Assembly: GCA_937902395.1 (NCBI GenBank)
Contig: CALGTV010000038.1
Coordinates: 7,989-71,988, forward strand
From: an uncultured Ruminococcus sp.
Lineage (GTDB): Bacteria; Bacillota; Clostridia; Oscillospirales; Ruminococcaceae
Reading direction: 5' to 3'
Length of the DNA: 64,000 nucleotides
Part shown: piece after piece, positions 41,429 through 50,516 of the stretch
Position numbering within the stretch: position 1 is the first letter of the stretch
How the letters are laid out: each line of letters opens with the position of its first letter
Notes under the pieces: model-generated
The model's database searches: none
The model's input: the letters and a program-made list of their open reading frames with translations, nothing else
What the model was told of the DNA's origin: nothing
Translations under genes and position numbers: made by a program

Positions 41429-44062
41429 GTGTTATATAACGATAATTCAAAAATTATACATTCCGACCTTGTGGACGAAATGGAAAATTCCATGCTGCAA
41501 TACGCAATGTCGGTTATTGTTTCAAGAGCCCTGCCTGATGTAAGGGACGGTTTAAAGCCCGTTCACAGACGTATTCTCTATACGCTCCACGAAAACGGAC
41601 TTACTCCCGATAAGGCATACAGAAAATGTGCTGATACCGTCGGTGCTGTTCTGGGTAGATATCACCCACACGGTGACGCATCTGTATACGACGCTCTTGT
41701 AAGACTTGCTCAGGATTTCTCCCTTCGTTACCCTCTTGTTGACGGTCACGGTAACTTCGGTTCTATCGACGGCGATAAGGCGGCTGCCTACCGTTATACC
41801 GAGGCTAAAATGGCAAAGCTTACTCTTGAAATGTTACAGGACATCAACAAGGAAACTGTTGATTATATGCCTAACTATGACGACCGTCTTAAAGAGCCTG
41901 TTGTGCTTCCTTCAAGATTCCCGAATCTGCTTGTAAATGGTTCTACAGGTATCGCTGTTGGTATGGCTACAAATATTCCTCCCCACAATTTAGGCGAGGT
42001 TGTAGACGCTTTACAGCTTCTCATTGACGATCCTGATTGTACTCTCGATCAGCTTATGGAGCACATCAAGGGACCTGATTTCCCAACAGGCGGTATTGTT
42101 ATGGGTAAAGCAGGAATTCGTGCCGCTTACGGTACAGGACGCGGAAAGATTATTCTCCGCAGCCGTACTCACTTTGAGGAAATAAACGGCAGAAACTGCA
42201 TCATAGTTGACGAAATACCATATATGGTCAATAAAACTCTGATATTGAAAAATATCAGTCAGCTCTGCAAGGATAAGCGTTTGGAGGGTATATATTTCCT
42301 CCGTGACGAATCCGATAAGGACGGTATGCGTATCGTTATTGAGCTGAAAAAGGACGCTATACCTGAAATCGTGCTGAATAAGCTTTTCGCCCTGACAAAG
42401 TTACAGGATACAGTGGGCATTATTATGCTTGCCCTCGTAAATGGCGAGCCTAAGGTGCTTACACTGAAAGAGATGCTCAGCCATTATCTCGATTTTCAGG
42501 TTGATGTTATCCAGCGACGCACACGTTATGACCTCCGAAAGGCACTTGAAAGAGCGCATCTGTTGCAGGGCTTCATTCTTGCCGCTGATTATATCGACGA
42601 GGTTGTGGCTATTCTCCGCAGCAGCAAGACTATCCCCGAAGCTAAGGAGCGCATGATTGAGCGTTTCAAGGATGTTGATATGAGCGCACTTCTTGACCGC
42701 GCACAGTATGATATGTCAAATATTCATATTCTTGAACATCAAATGGGACTTTCTGAGGATCAGGCAGAGGCTATTGTTCAGATGCGTCTCGGTGCTCTCA
42801 CAGGTCTGGAGCGTCAGAAGATAACTGACGAATTATACGGCTTGCTGACAAAGATAACCGATCTTGAAGATATTCTTGCAAATATAAGCCGTGTTTATGA
42901 GATTATTATGGAGGATCTCAATGCTATCCGCAAGAAATTCAACGACAATCGCCGTACAGATATTGAATCTGTAAGCGGTGAAGTTGATATCGAGGATTTA
43001 ATTCCCGTTGAGGATTGCGTTGTAACTCTCACAAATAACGGTTATATCAAGCGTATGCCAGTTGCAGAGTATAAGACTCAGAAGCGCGGCGGACGCGGTA
43101 TAACAGGCATGAAACAGCGCGAGGAGGACTTCGTAGAGGAAATGTTCATCTGCGGAACTCATGATAATATCCTCTTTATCACCAACAAGGGTATTATGTA
43201 CAAGCTGAAATGCTACGAGATTCCCGACGGTTCAAAGGCTTCACGAGGCTTCAATCTTATAAATCTGTTGCCTCTTACCGAAAATGAAAAGGTAACGGCT
43301 ATGATTAAGACTGCCGATTTCGGTGACGACAGATTTATCACAATCGTTACGAAAAACGGTAAAATCAAGCGTACAAATCTTTCACTCTACAAGAATGTCC
43401 GCAAAAACGGACTTATCGCAATCGGTCTTGATGATGGCGATGAAATTGCAGGCTGCCGCATGACAAATGGAAATGAGCAGATTTTCGTGGCTACACGCAA
43501 CGGTATGGCTATACGTATCGAGGAAGAAAAGGGCAGAGCGTTGTCACGTTCAGCTCACGGCGTAAAGGCTATAAAGCTTCGTGAGGGCGATTACGTTGTA
43601 GGAATGGCAAGAGTGCGCGAGGGTGCTTCGCTGCTTACAGTTACCGAAAACGGCTACGGAAAACGTACTGAGATAGACAGCTACAGAATTCAGAACAGAG
43701 GCGGATACGGTCTTACAAACTACAAGGTTGATGATATCCGCGGTCATGTCTGCGGAATCAAAATAGTTGACGATACAGACGATGTAATTCTCGTTTCCAG
43801 TGACGGTGTAATTATCCGTATTCACGCCGAAGATGTGCGAATCATGGGCAGAATTGCCAAGGGTGTACGTGTTATGAGAGTCGGCGAGGGTGCAAAGGTT
43901 GTGGCATTTACACGTACTGAACGTGATGATTCCGTTGAAACCGAAAAGGTTGAACAGCTTACCGAGGAGCAGATAAGAGCAGCAGAGGCTGAGGCTGCCG
44001 AGGAGGAGAAAAACGAGGTAATCATTGAGGCTGACCCTGACGATACCGAAGATGAGGAATAA
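41429..44062 (+). CDS. gyrA: DNA gyrase subunit A
   Basis: 877 residues. Breakage-reunion domain with catalytic Tyr in AAAYRYTEAKM, the quinolone-determining stretch GRYHPHGDASVYDALVRLAQ, and a C-terminal six-bladed beta-pinwheel (repeats such as VTLTNNGYIKRMP) including the gyrase box-like QKRGGRG. The end is a long acidic tail. At the position of E. coli Ser83 there is Ala (GDAS instead of GDSA), which may lower quinolone affinity. AAGGAGGT precedes the start (GTG). Confidence 0.98.
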   Translation: MLYNDNSKIIHSDLVDEMENSMLQYAMSVIVSRALPDVRDGLKPVHRRILYTLHENGLTPDKAYRKCADTVGAVLGRYHPHGDASVYDALVRLAQDFSLRYPLVDGHGNFGSIDGDKAAAYRYTEAKMAKLTLEMLQDINKETVDYMPNYDDRLKEPVVLPSRFPNLLVNGSTGIAVGMATNIPPHNLGEVVDALQLLIDDPDCTLDQLMEHIKGPDFPTGGIVMGKAGIRAAYGTGRGKIILRSRTHFEEINGRNCIIVDEIPYMVNKTLILKNISQLCKDKRLEGIYFLRDESDKDGMRIVIELKKDAIPEIVLNKLFALTKLQDTVGIIMLALVNGEPKVLTLKEMLSHYLDFQVDVIQRRTRYDLRKALERAHLLQGFILAADYIDEVVAILRSSKTIPEAKERMIERFKDVDMSALLDRAQYDMSNIHILEHQMGLSEDQAEAIVQMRLGALTGLERQKITDELYGLLTKITDLEDILANISRVYEIIMEDLNAIRKKFNDNRRTDIESVSGEVDIEDLIPVEDCVVTLTNNGYIKRMPVAEYKTQKRGGRGITGMKQREEDFVEEMFICGTHDNILFITNKGIMYKLKCYEIPDGSKASRGFNLINLLPLTENEKVTAMIKTADFGDDRFITIVTKNGKIKRTNLSLYKNVRKNGLIAIGLDDGDEIAGCRMTNGNEQIFVATRNGMAIRIEEEKGRALSRSAHGVKAIKLREGDYVVGMARVREGASLLTVTENGYGKRTEIDSYRIQNRGGYGLTNYKVDDIRGHVCGIKIVDDTDDVILVSSDGVIIRIHAEDVRIMGRIAKGVRVMRVGEGAKVVAFTRTERDDSVETEKVEQLTEEQIRAAEAEAAEEEKNEVIIEADPDDTEDEE

Positions 44063-44072
44063 AAAGCTGTAA

Positions 44073-44879
44073 ATGAAATTTATACTTTTGGCATTGATTA
44101 TAATGTTCATCGCCGCTATTTATTCAATCATTGAAAGCAGGATTTTTCTTGTTACACGACGTAAAGATTTCGGCGGTGATGTGAAAATTCTCCACATTTC
44201 AGATTGCCACAAGCGAAATAATCCTGATTTCAACAAGCGGATATCAGCTGTTGCAGAGCGTGAAAAGCCTGATATAATACTGATAACAGGGGATTTTGTA
44301 TCACGTACAGAAACGGATTTCAAGCCCTCTGAGGAGCTTCTGAAAAGGCTTTGTGCCATATCTCCTGTGTATATGTGCATGGGTAATCATGAGCAGAGCT
44401 TTATTAATGATAATCAGTGTGAATTTCTCGATGCCGTTGAGCATACCAATGCAAAAATGCTTATAAACAGCGGTGAATACGCGGAAATCAAAGGCAGGAG
44501 ATTTTATATCTGCGGAGTTATGCCGCGTTATACTGTGTATAAAAAAGACAACAGCTACAAAAATCTCGATGATTTCACCATATCGGAGATGAAAGAGCTT
44601 ATGGGAGAATGTCCGAAAGAAAAAGTACTTCTCCTTGCTCATAATCCTCTATTTGCCGAGGTATATGCGGAATGGGGTGCAGATTACACATTCAGCGGAC
44701 ATATTCACGGCGGAGTTGTGCGGATTTTCGGAGTCGGCATACTTTCCCCCGAACGAAAATTTTTCCCGAAATATTCCAAGGGAATTTACGATATATCGGG
44801 GAAAAAGCTGCTTGTATCCGCAGGATTGGGCAAATTGAGATTATTCAATCCGCCTGAGATTGTGGTGTATAAAATTTAA
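44073..44879 (+). CDS. Membrane-anchored metallophosphoesterase
   Basis: 268 residues with one N-terminal hydrophobic helix (about 2-22) and the calcineurin-like phosphoesterase motifs in order: HISDCHKRN (DxH), ITGDFVSR (GD), MGNHEQ (GNH), LLAHNPLF, and FSGHIHGGVVR (GHxH). Relatives include YkuE-type UDP-diacylglucosamine hydrolases and general phosphoesterases; the substrate is not predictable. It lies 10 bases after gyrA and ends at a strong terminator. Confidence 0.88.
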   Translation: MKFILLALIIMFIAAIYSIIESRIFLVTRRKDFGGDVKILHISDCHKRNNPDFNKRISAVAEREKPDIILITGDFVSRTETDFKPSEELLKRLCAISPVYMCMGNHEQSFINDNQCEFLDAVEHTNAKMLINSGEYAEIKGRRFYICGVMPRYTVYKKDNSYKNLDDFTISEMKELMGECPKEKVLLLAHNPLFAEVYAEWGADYTFSGHIHGGVVRIFGVGILSPERKFFPKYSKGIYDISGKKLLVSAGLGKLRLFNPPEIVVYKI

Positions 44880-44883
44880 CAAT

Positions 44884-44913
44884 AAAGGGACACGAAAAAC
44901 GTGTCCCTTTTTC
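44884..44913 (+). terminator. Terminator after the gyrA-phosphoesterase transcript
   Basis: AAAGGGACACG, loop AAAAA, CGTGTCCCTTT then TTC. The next gene starts only 12 bases later, so its promoter must lie within or before the hairpin, or it is expressed by read-through. Confidence 0.85.
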
Positions 44914-44924
44914 AAGGAGGAAAT

Positions 44925-46448
44925 ATGATTAAAAAAATTATTTCAGCAGTTTTTTCCGTTGCAGTAGCGGCTATTATTGCAGTAAATCCTATATGTCAAA
45001 CAAGTGCATTTGAAACATATAAAACGCCTGTACAGAAAGAAGTTTTTCTTAAATATGGTAATTCTGCCAGGTTTATTTTTTTTGACGAAAACGGTAATAA
45101 ACTGAATAATTACGAAATTTCAATGAAAAACTCTGCAGGAATTGAAGTTGGAAGATTTTACGATGACTATTATGATAAATTTATAATGTCCAATTCATCA
45201 GGTATAGAAGAAGGAGGGCAATGGTCTATATCTGAAAAATATTTTGAAGACCTTATTTCACCGTATAAACCGCGCTACATTGCAGAAGCTATGTACGAGT
45301 TTGATACAGGTATACCAACATCAACGGTGTGTGAACTTCATGATTATTCTGCTGATAATAAAGTTACTATGAACTATATAAGACCGGACAGCGATATGTT
45401 TGGTCACCCATGGTATAATATTTATCGTGTATTTGCTTATCCCTCTGATGAAACTACAGCTTTTACCATTCCTGCGAATAAAATCGGTATATTTGTAGAT
45501 AAAAAATGGAGCAGTTACAACGGCAGAGGATATTATCAAATGGGTTCAGACGGCGCTAAGAAGTTTTTTGATAACAATGATATGTTTGGAAATCTTCGTG
45601 TTATTGCTCCAAAAAAAGATACAAGCGAGTTAAGAGTTGGAATAACAAAAATTCTTGATTGCAATACATCAGGAAAAATGGAATTTTATCCAAAATATCA
45701 GAGTAAAAAAACAGAGTATGTAAAATGCAAAATGCATATTACAGAATTGTTTCCCAATGAAGATTGGAAAAATTATCAGGTTCATGAGAATGGTATAATA
45801 ATACACGACGGAAATGAATTCAGGCTTAGAAAAGCAACTGAGAGTACTGCGGCATTTCTAACAATTGTAAGCGGTGCGTGTGTGACTGTTGCTATGCCTG
45901 ATAAATCCGGAAATGTTGAGTTCTATGTTGAAAAAAACTCAAGAAAAATGTCATCTGAAATAAGAATAAAATATTATGCTGAAAGAGAGTATAGTACTCG
46001 TTTTAAAACAGAGGGCTATGGCGGAAATGTATACGAGGTTATTGTTGAAACTCCCGAAGATTATTTTGAAGAAGGAGATTTAGTGCATAATATTCCAGCA
46101 GGTCAGTATACTTTGGAACTTGAATCAAAAATGGGAGAAGAAGTTTTTTATGAACCTTTTAAATTAAACATTAGCGAAGAAAAAATGCCGCAGGTAGTTA
46201 TTGCTGAATTTAAGGAAATAGAATTACCAAAGGGAGATGTAGATGAAAACAATGTTGTAGATTCGTCCGATGCAAGCAGTATTCTTGCGGAATATGCGGC
46301 ATTATCTACAGGCAGACCAACAATATTTTTGCCAAATCAGAAAGATGCCGCAGATGTAAACAACGACGGAGTTATTGATTCCTCTGACGCAAGTATGGTA
46401 CTTGCACATTATGCAAGCGTTTCAACAGGCGGAAACGGTGTTATTTAA
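44925..46448 (+). CDS. Secreted protein with C-terminal dockerin
   Basis: 507 residues from the ATG at 44925 (AAGGAGG before it). Signal peptide MIKKIISAVFSVAVAAIIAV and cleavage around residue 25-30, then about 400 residues without recognisable catalytic motif, beta-rich by appearance. The C-terminus is a type I-like dockerin: two calcium-binding repeats, GDVDENNVVDSSDASSILAE and ADVNNDGVIDSSDASMVLAH. The SDAS variant is typical of Ruminococcus. It should attach to a cohesin on a scaffold or cell surface. The large central part may be a new module. Convergent with ytaF-like, overlapping 8 bases. Confidence 0.82.
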   Translation: MIKKIISAVFSVAVAAIIAVNPICQTSAFETYKTPVQKEVFLKYGNSARFIFFDENGNKLNNYEISMKNSAGIEVGRFYDDYYDKFIMSNSSGIEEGGQWSISEKYFEDLISPYKPRYIAEAMYEFDTGIPTSTVCELHDYSADNKVTMNYIRPDSDMFGHPWYNIYRVFAYPSDETTAFTIPANKIGIFVDKKWSSYNGRGYYQMGSDGAKKFFDNNDMFGNLRVIAPKKDTSELRVGITKILDCNTSGKMEFYPKYQSKKTEYVKCKMHITELFPNEDWKNYQVHENGIIIHDGNEFRLRKATESTAAFLTIVSGACVTVAMPDKSGNVEFYVEKNSRKMSSEIRIKYYAEREYSTRFKTEGYGGNVYEVIVETPEDYFEEGDLVHNIPAGQYTLELESKMGEEVFYEPFKLNISEEKMPQVVIAEFKEIELPKGDVDENNVVDSSDASSILAEYAALSTGRPTIFLPNQKDAADVNNDGVIDSSDASMVLAHYASVSTGGNGVI

Positions 46449-47058
46449 TAAATTCCCATATACCGAAAATTATTAGTGCCGCGCCGCCAACCCATGAAAA
46501 ATCGCAGTTGAGACTGGATATTTTCCGTCCTGCAAGACTGCCGAAAAATATAGCAAGAGCACCCGCAATAAAGGCAAAAAATGCCGATATTGCGGGATTT
46601 ATTTCATATCCAACACCAAGTCCGATTGAAATTGAATCAAGAGATGCCGCAATTGCCAGTGCTGCCGCCTCTTTTGGAGAAAGAATTTTTGAGCTGTCAA
46701 AGTCGGCAGCTGTATCATCAAGATAAAGTTTTACCACAATTCCGCTGTTTCCCGTAGGCAGAGAAAGCTCACCGCGCTCAGAGAGTCGGCGTACAAGATT
46801 GCGTATAAGACTTTTAAAAATGGTTATAATTCCCATTGAAGTGAGAATTATAAAACCGCATATTTCGCATAGCTTTTCGGGAACAATATTACCCATAAGA
46901 CGCGAAAAAACAAGGGATAACCCAAGGAAAAACGCTCCGATTGCATTAATTACAACAGCAGAGGAAACAGGAATTTTAATTCCGCATGAACGATATGCGG
47001 CGGCGGCAAGAAATATATCAATACTTATAATAACTGATAGTATAATTTCACGAAGCAC
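46441..47058 (-). CDS. YtaF-like / MntP-type membrane protein
   Basis: 205 residues with six hydrophobic helices in two similar halves: SVIISIDIFLAAAAYRSCGI and ALAIAASLDSISIGLGVGYE, where the Asp residues in helices 1 and 4 match the MntP/YtaF manganese-exporter fold. YtaF is called a sporulation membrane protein in Bacillus. A sporulation role fits Spo0A in the window but is not demonstrated; Mn2+ export is the alternative. It starts near the DnaA-box-like cluster. Confidence 0.82.
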   Translation of the reverse strand: MLREIILSVIISIDIFLAAAAYRSCGIKIPVSSAVVINAIGAFFLGLSLVFSRLMGNIVPEKLCEICGFIILTSMGIITIFKSLIRNLVRRLSERGELSLPTGNSGIVVKLYLDDTAADFDSSKILSPKEAAALAIAASLDSISIGLGVGYEINPAISAFFAFIAGALAIFFGSLAGRKISSLNCDFSWVGGAALIIFGIWEFIK

Positions 47059-47366
47059 AAAAAATCACCTCGTAAATATGATATGCCGTGTAAAATAATA
47101 GTGACACATGTCGAAAAAGCAAGAAAGTGCAATTTTTTTCCACAGAAACTGTCAAGGAATTTTCAACACAGTGTTGAAACAGCCGTTGAAATTCATTGCA
47201 ATTGTTGAAAACTCTGTGGAGAGTGTGGAAAAGTAACGTAAAATCCCAATTCTACGATGTCAAAAATCTTGAAAACTTGTTGGATAATCGGGGAAAGGGT
47301 GGAAACAATAAAAATGTATTGTGGAAAACTCTCCGCAATAACATCAGAAAAAGGACTTGATTTTGT
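47059..47366. other. Intergenic cluster of DnaA-box-like 9-mers
   Basis: 308 bases between divergent genes containing TTTTCCACA (47136-47144), TTTTCAACA (47160-47168), TGTTGAAAC (47172-47180), TGTTGAAAA (47203-47211), TGTGGAAAA (47224-47232 and 47320-47328). These are the same words as in oriC, in both orientations. It precedes the small lipoprotein; more follow that gene at 47730-47738 and 47753-47761. It may titrate or activate DnaA, or control the lipoprotein. Confidence 0.65.
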
Positions 47367-47726
47367 ATGAAAAAATTTTTATCAACTACAGCACTTTTTT
47401 TAACCCTGCCTATGCTTCTCACAGGATGCGGCGAGGGAAGAGATGATATGTCCTCTGAAAGTGGACATTTTGAAGAATACGACTACGGAAATCATGCTGA
47501 CGGCAGTGCTTACGATGATGACAGAGATGATAATGACGTTGAAGATTTTGCACACGACGCAATTGACGGTGCAGAATCCGCAGCAGAGGATGTAATTGAC
47601 GGCGCAGGCGATGCGGCAAACGATATTGTTGACGGTCTTGACGGCGAGCGTGAAACTGACGTAACATCGACAAAAAGAGACGATTCAACAACTACAGCTG
47701 TAACAGTTGAAAAGCGTGACAGATAA
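47367..47726 (+). CDS. Small acidic lipoprotein
   Basis: 119 residues. Lipobox LLTGC gives Cys at about 21. The mature part is strongly acidic and Asp/Ala/Gly-rich, with repeats like AIDGAESAAEDVIDGAGDAA, and ends in a Thr-rich, basic-acid tail. No known domain. It is flanked on both sides by DnaA-box-like 9-mers and ends before a terminator. It may be a surface protein; the proximity to boxes suggests replication-linked control, an inference. Confidence 0.72.
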   Translation: MKKFLSTTALFLTLPMLLTGCGEGRDDMSSESGHFEEYDYGNHADGSAYDDDRDDNDVEDFAHDAIDGAESAAEDVIDGAGDAANDIVDGLDGERETDVTSTKRDDSTTTAVTVEKRDR

Positions 47727-47798
47727 GAGTTTTCAACACCTTGTTGCGCAAATGTTGAAAAGTCAGTCGATTTGGGCTGATAATTCAAAACAATAATG

Positions 47799-47850
47799 AA
47801 AAATCCCCTCGGAATCTGATAATTCAGAATCAGAGGGGATTTAATTTTAT
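47799..47850. terminator. Bidirectional terminator
   Basis: AAATCCCCTC pairs with GAGGGGATTT around an AT-rich inner stem (GAATCTGA / TCAGAATC-like), with T-rich flanks on both strands. It separates the lipoprotein and the dipeptidase. Confidence 0.82.
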
Positions 47851-47860
47851 ACAATTCGTA

Positions 47861-49129
47861 TTAACCGCAGATTTCTTTTATTGCCTCAGCCATAATTTCT
47901 GCATTGAGCAGCAGGCTTTCCTCAGTGATAAATTCGTCAGGACCGTGCATATTACCGCTTCCGCCCTCGTATTCAGCACCGAAAGCCACACCGCCCTCGA
48001 TATCGTGGACGTATGTGCCGCCGCCGATAGTTATACAGCGTCCGTTTTCGCCTGTCACGCGCTCATATACGCGGAGCAAGGACTGTACAAAATCGCTGTT
48101 TTCGTCGGTATAATGGGGATTTACGCCAATGAGGGAATCAATAGTGATACCTGCGCTTTCAAGTTTGCCGCAGATAATTCCGCTAACTTCATCCTTGGTT
48201 CTGCCAAAGGGGAAACGCACATCGATTCCACCCTCGATATATGTCTTTTCAGACTTTTCAACAGTTTTCAACAATGAGATTACACAGGTGAAATCTTCCG
48301 AATTTTCGCCAAAAATTGCACTTCCCTCAACATCGCCGTGTTGAAAGATTTGTTTAAGGCTGTTGAGAGCAGCAGAGCTTCCGCTGTAGTTTGCAAGGAA
48401 TTTTGTAATTGCGTTTTCTCCTTTTTCGGGAGTTGAAGCATGAGCAGATTTTCCCTCGTAAAACATTGCGGATGAGGCTGATTTCACAGAGCAGGACATG
48501 GGCACAGCATTGATGACCTCCCCTGCTTCTATCTCCATTTTTTCACCAAGCTCAGCGGAAAAATAGATTCTCAGCATACCCTTTTCGCCGTTTATAACCG
48601 GATATTCACCGTCAGGAGTGAAAACCATAGGCGGCAGAGGAAATTTTTTTGAATACTGCTCAATATCATCACTGCCGTTTTCCTCATTTGTACCGAAAAC
48701 GAGGCGCACACCTTTTTTAAGGGGGATATTAAGCTCTCTGAGCGCCCTCAGAGCAAACAAAGATGCAACAGCAGGTCCCTTATCGTCAATAGTTCCTCTG
48801 CCCGTTAAAATGCCGTTCTCGCGCTTTAAAACGTAAGGGTCGCTGCTCCAGCCGATACCCTCAGGGACAACGTCGAGATGTGAAAGAATAGCAAGGGCAG
48901 GTTCGAGATTATTGAAATCAGCGGAGCCTGCATAGTTTTCAACATTTTCCACAGAAAAACCATATTCAGCGCATTTATTCAGCATAATTTCAAGAGCTTT
49001 TGCGGAATTTCTGCCGAATGGGCAATTTTCCACAGCATCTTCCTGAACACTTCTGATTGAAATGAGTTCAGCAAGAAATTCAATCATTTCTTCTTTGTGA
49101 TTTTCAAGATATTTTCTTATTTCAGTCAT
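47861..49129 (-). CDS. M20-family dipeptidase (PepV/Sapep type)
   Basis: 422 residues. Metal ligands in ILSHLDVVPEG (His and following Asp), GRGTIDDKGP (Asp) and GTNEENGSDD (Glu), then a His near the C-terminus (GNMHGPDE). Of the Sapep/PepV subfamily, which cleave dipeptides or beta-Ala dipeptides with Zn/Mn. A lid domain occupies the middle. No signal peptide: cytosolic peptide use. The coding strand contains several VEN/VEK codons that create DnaA-box-like words. Confidence 0.9.
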   Translation of the reverse strand: MTEIRKYLENHKEEMIEFLAELISIRSVQEDAVENCPFGRNSAKALEIMLNKCAEYGFSVENVENYAGSADFNNLEPALAILSHLDVVPEGIGWSSDPYVLKRENGILTGRGTIDDKGPAVASLFALRALRELNIPLKKGVRLVFGTNEENGSDDIEQYSKKFPLPPMVFTPDGEYPVINGEKGMLRIYFSAELGEKMEIEAGEVINAVPMSCSVKSASSAMFYEGKSAHASTPEKGENAITKFLANYSGSSAALNSLKQIFQHGDVEGSAIFGENSEDFTCVISLLKTVEKSEKTYIEGGIDVRFPFGRTKDEVSGIICGKLESAGITIDSLIGVNPHYTDENSDFVQSLLRVYERVTGENGRCITIGGGTYVHDIEGGVAFGAEYEGGSGNMHGPDEFITEESLLLNAEIMAEAIKEICG

Positions 49130-49160
49130 AGCGAACTCCTTATAAATAGTTATAATAGCA

Positions 49161-49184
49161 AAAAAACCGCAGTAAACTGCGGTT
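49161..49184 (-). terminator. Terminator of the msmX-like gene
   Basis: AACCGCAG, loop TTTA, CTGCGGTT, followed on the minus strand by TTTTTTTGC. Confidence 0.8.
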
Positions 49185-49246
49185 CCTTGCCTGATGTGTT
49201 AAACACAAACAGTAGAAAGAAAGGATAAATATGAAAAGTGAATATA

Positions 49247-50386
49247 TCAGTTTACAATAGCTCTCTCTGTTTCCTTATCAAATATGTGGATTCTGTTAGG
49301 ATCGATAGCAACTCTGATATCATCACCGGACTTAGCAGTAGTTCTGGGGCTAACTCTTGCTGTAAGGCTGTTGCCCTCGCAAGTGAGGTAGAGATAAGTC
49401 TCAGCACCCATCATTTCGGTGATTTCAACGTAAGCGTCAATAACGCCTGTAGTTGCATTTGAGAGATACATTTCTTCATCATGAATAGACTCAGGACGAA
49501 TACCAAGAGTAATTTCTCTGCCAACGTAGTTGGGAAGAACATCGTTTACCTTAGACTCAGGAACGATAATCTGGTATCTTCTGCCTGTTGACATTCTTGT
49601 ATCCTTTGAGCCAAACTCAACGATAAACTGACCATACTCTTCCTTGAGAACAGCATCGATAAAGTTCATCTGAGGAGATCCGAGGAATCCTGCAACGAAC
49701 TTGTTTACGGGGTTCTCATAGAGGTTCTGAGGAGTATCAACCTGCTGAACAAAACCGTCCTTCATACAAACGATTCTGTCACCCATTGTCATAGCCTCAG
49801 TCTGGTCATGAGTTACGTAGATAAATGTAGTACCAAGCTTCTTGTGAATCTTAGAAATCTCGGTTCTCATCTGAGCACGGAGCTTAGCATCGAGGTTTGA
49901 GAGAGGCTCGTCGAGAAGGAATACCTTAGGTGAACGAACGATACAACGACCGAGAGCAACTCTCTGACGCTGACCACCGGACATAGCCTTAGGCTTTCTG
50001 TCGAGGAGGTGTGTAAGGTCGAGGATCTTAGCAGCCTCGTTTACCTTTCTCTCAATTTCATCCTTTGGAACCTTACGGAGCTTAAGTCCGAAAGCCATGT
50101 TATCGAATACAGTCATATGAGGATAGAGAGCGTAGTTCTGGAAAACCATCGCAATATCTCTGTCCTTAGGAGCGATATCATTTACAAGACGGTCGCCGAT
50201 GTACAGCTCACCTTCTGAGATTTCCTCAAGACCTGCGATCATACGGAGAGTTGTGGACTTACCGCATCCGGAAGGTCCAACGAGAACGATAAACTCCTTA
50301 TCTCTGATCTCTAAGTTGACGTCTGTAACAGCAACAACACCGCCGGGGTATTTCTTATAAATATTTTTAAGTGTTAAGCCTGCCAT
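49247..50386 (-). CDS. Sugar ABC transporter ATPase (MsmX/UgpC type)
   Basis: 379 residues. Walker A LVGPSGCGKSTTLRMIAG, Q-loop MVFQNYALYPHM, signature AMSGGQRQRVALGRC, Walker B KVFLLDEPLSNLDAKLR, H-loop YVTHDQTEAM, and the C-terminal OB-like regulatory domain (TLGIRPESIHDEEM). It resembles the shared ATPases that power several carbohydrate importers. No permease or binding-protein genes lie nearby, which fits such an orphan, promiscuous ATPase. It would energise uptake of oligosaccharides made by the glycosidases. Confidence 0.92.
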   Translation of the reverse strand: MAGLTLKNIYKKYPGGVVAVTDVNLEIRDKEFIVLVGPSGCGKSTTLRMIAGLEEISEGELYIGDRLVNDIAPKDRDIAMVFQNYALYPHMTVFDNMAFGLKLRKVPKDEIERKVNEAAKILDLTHLLDRKPKAMSGGQRQRVALGRCIVRSPKVFLLDEPLSNLDAKLRAQMRTEISKIHKKLGTTFIYVTHDQTEAMTMGDRIVCMKDGFVQQVDTPQNLYENPVNKFVAGFLGSPQMNFIDAVLKEEYGQFIVEFGSKDTRMSTGRRYQIIVPESKVNDVLPNYVGREITLGIRPESIHDEEMYLSNATTGVIDAYVEITEMMGAETYLYLTCEGNSLTARVSPRTTAKSGDDIRVAIDPNRIHIFDKETERAIVN

Positions 50387-50516
50387 TTATTCCTGTCCTC
50401 CAGTTCAATTTTTCTTTATACCGATACCATTTTTTATTTCAGCACAATATCAGCTATAATAATATAATACCACTTTTTAAGAAAAATTTCAAGATACTAA
50501 ATTGCCAAACTTACAA

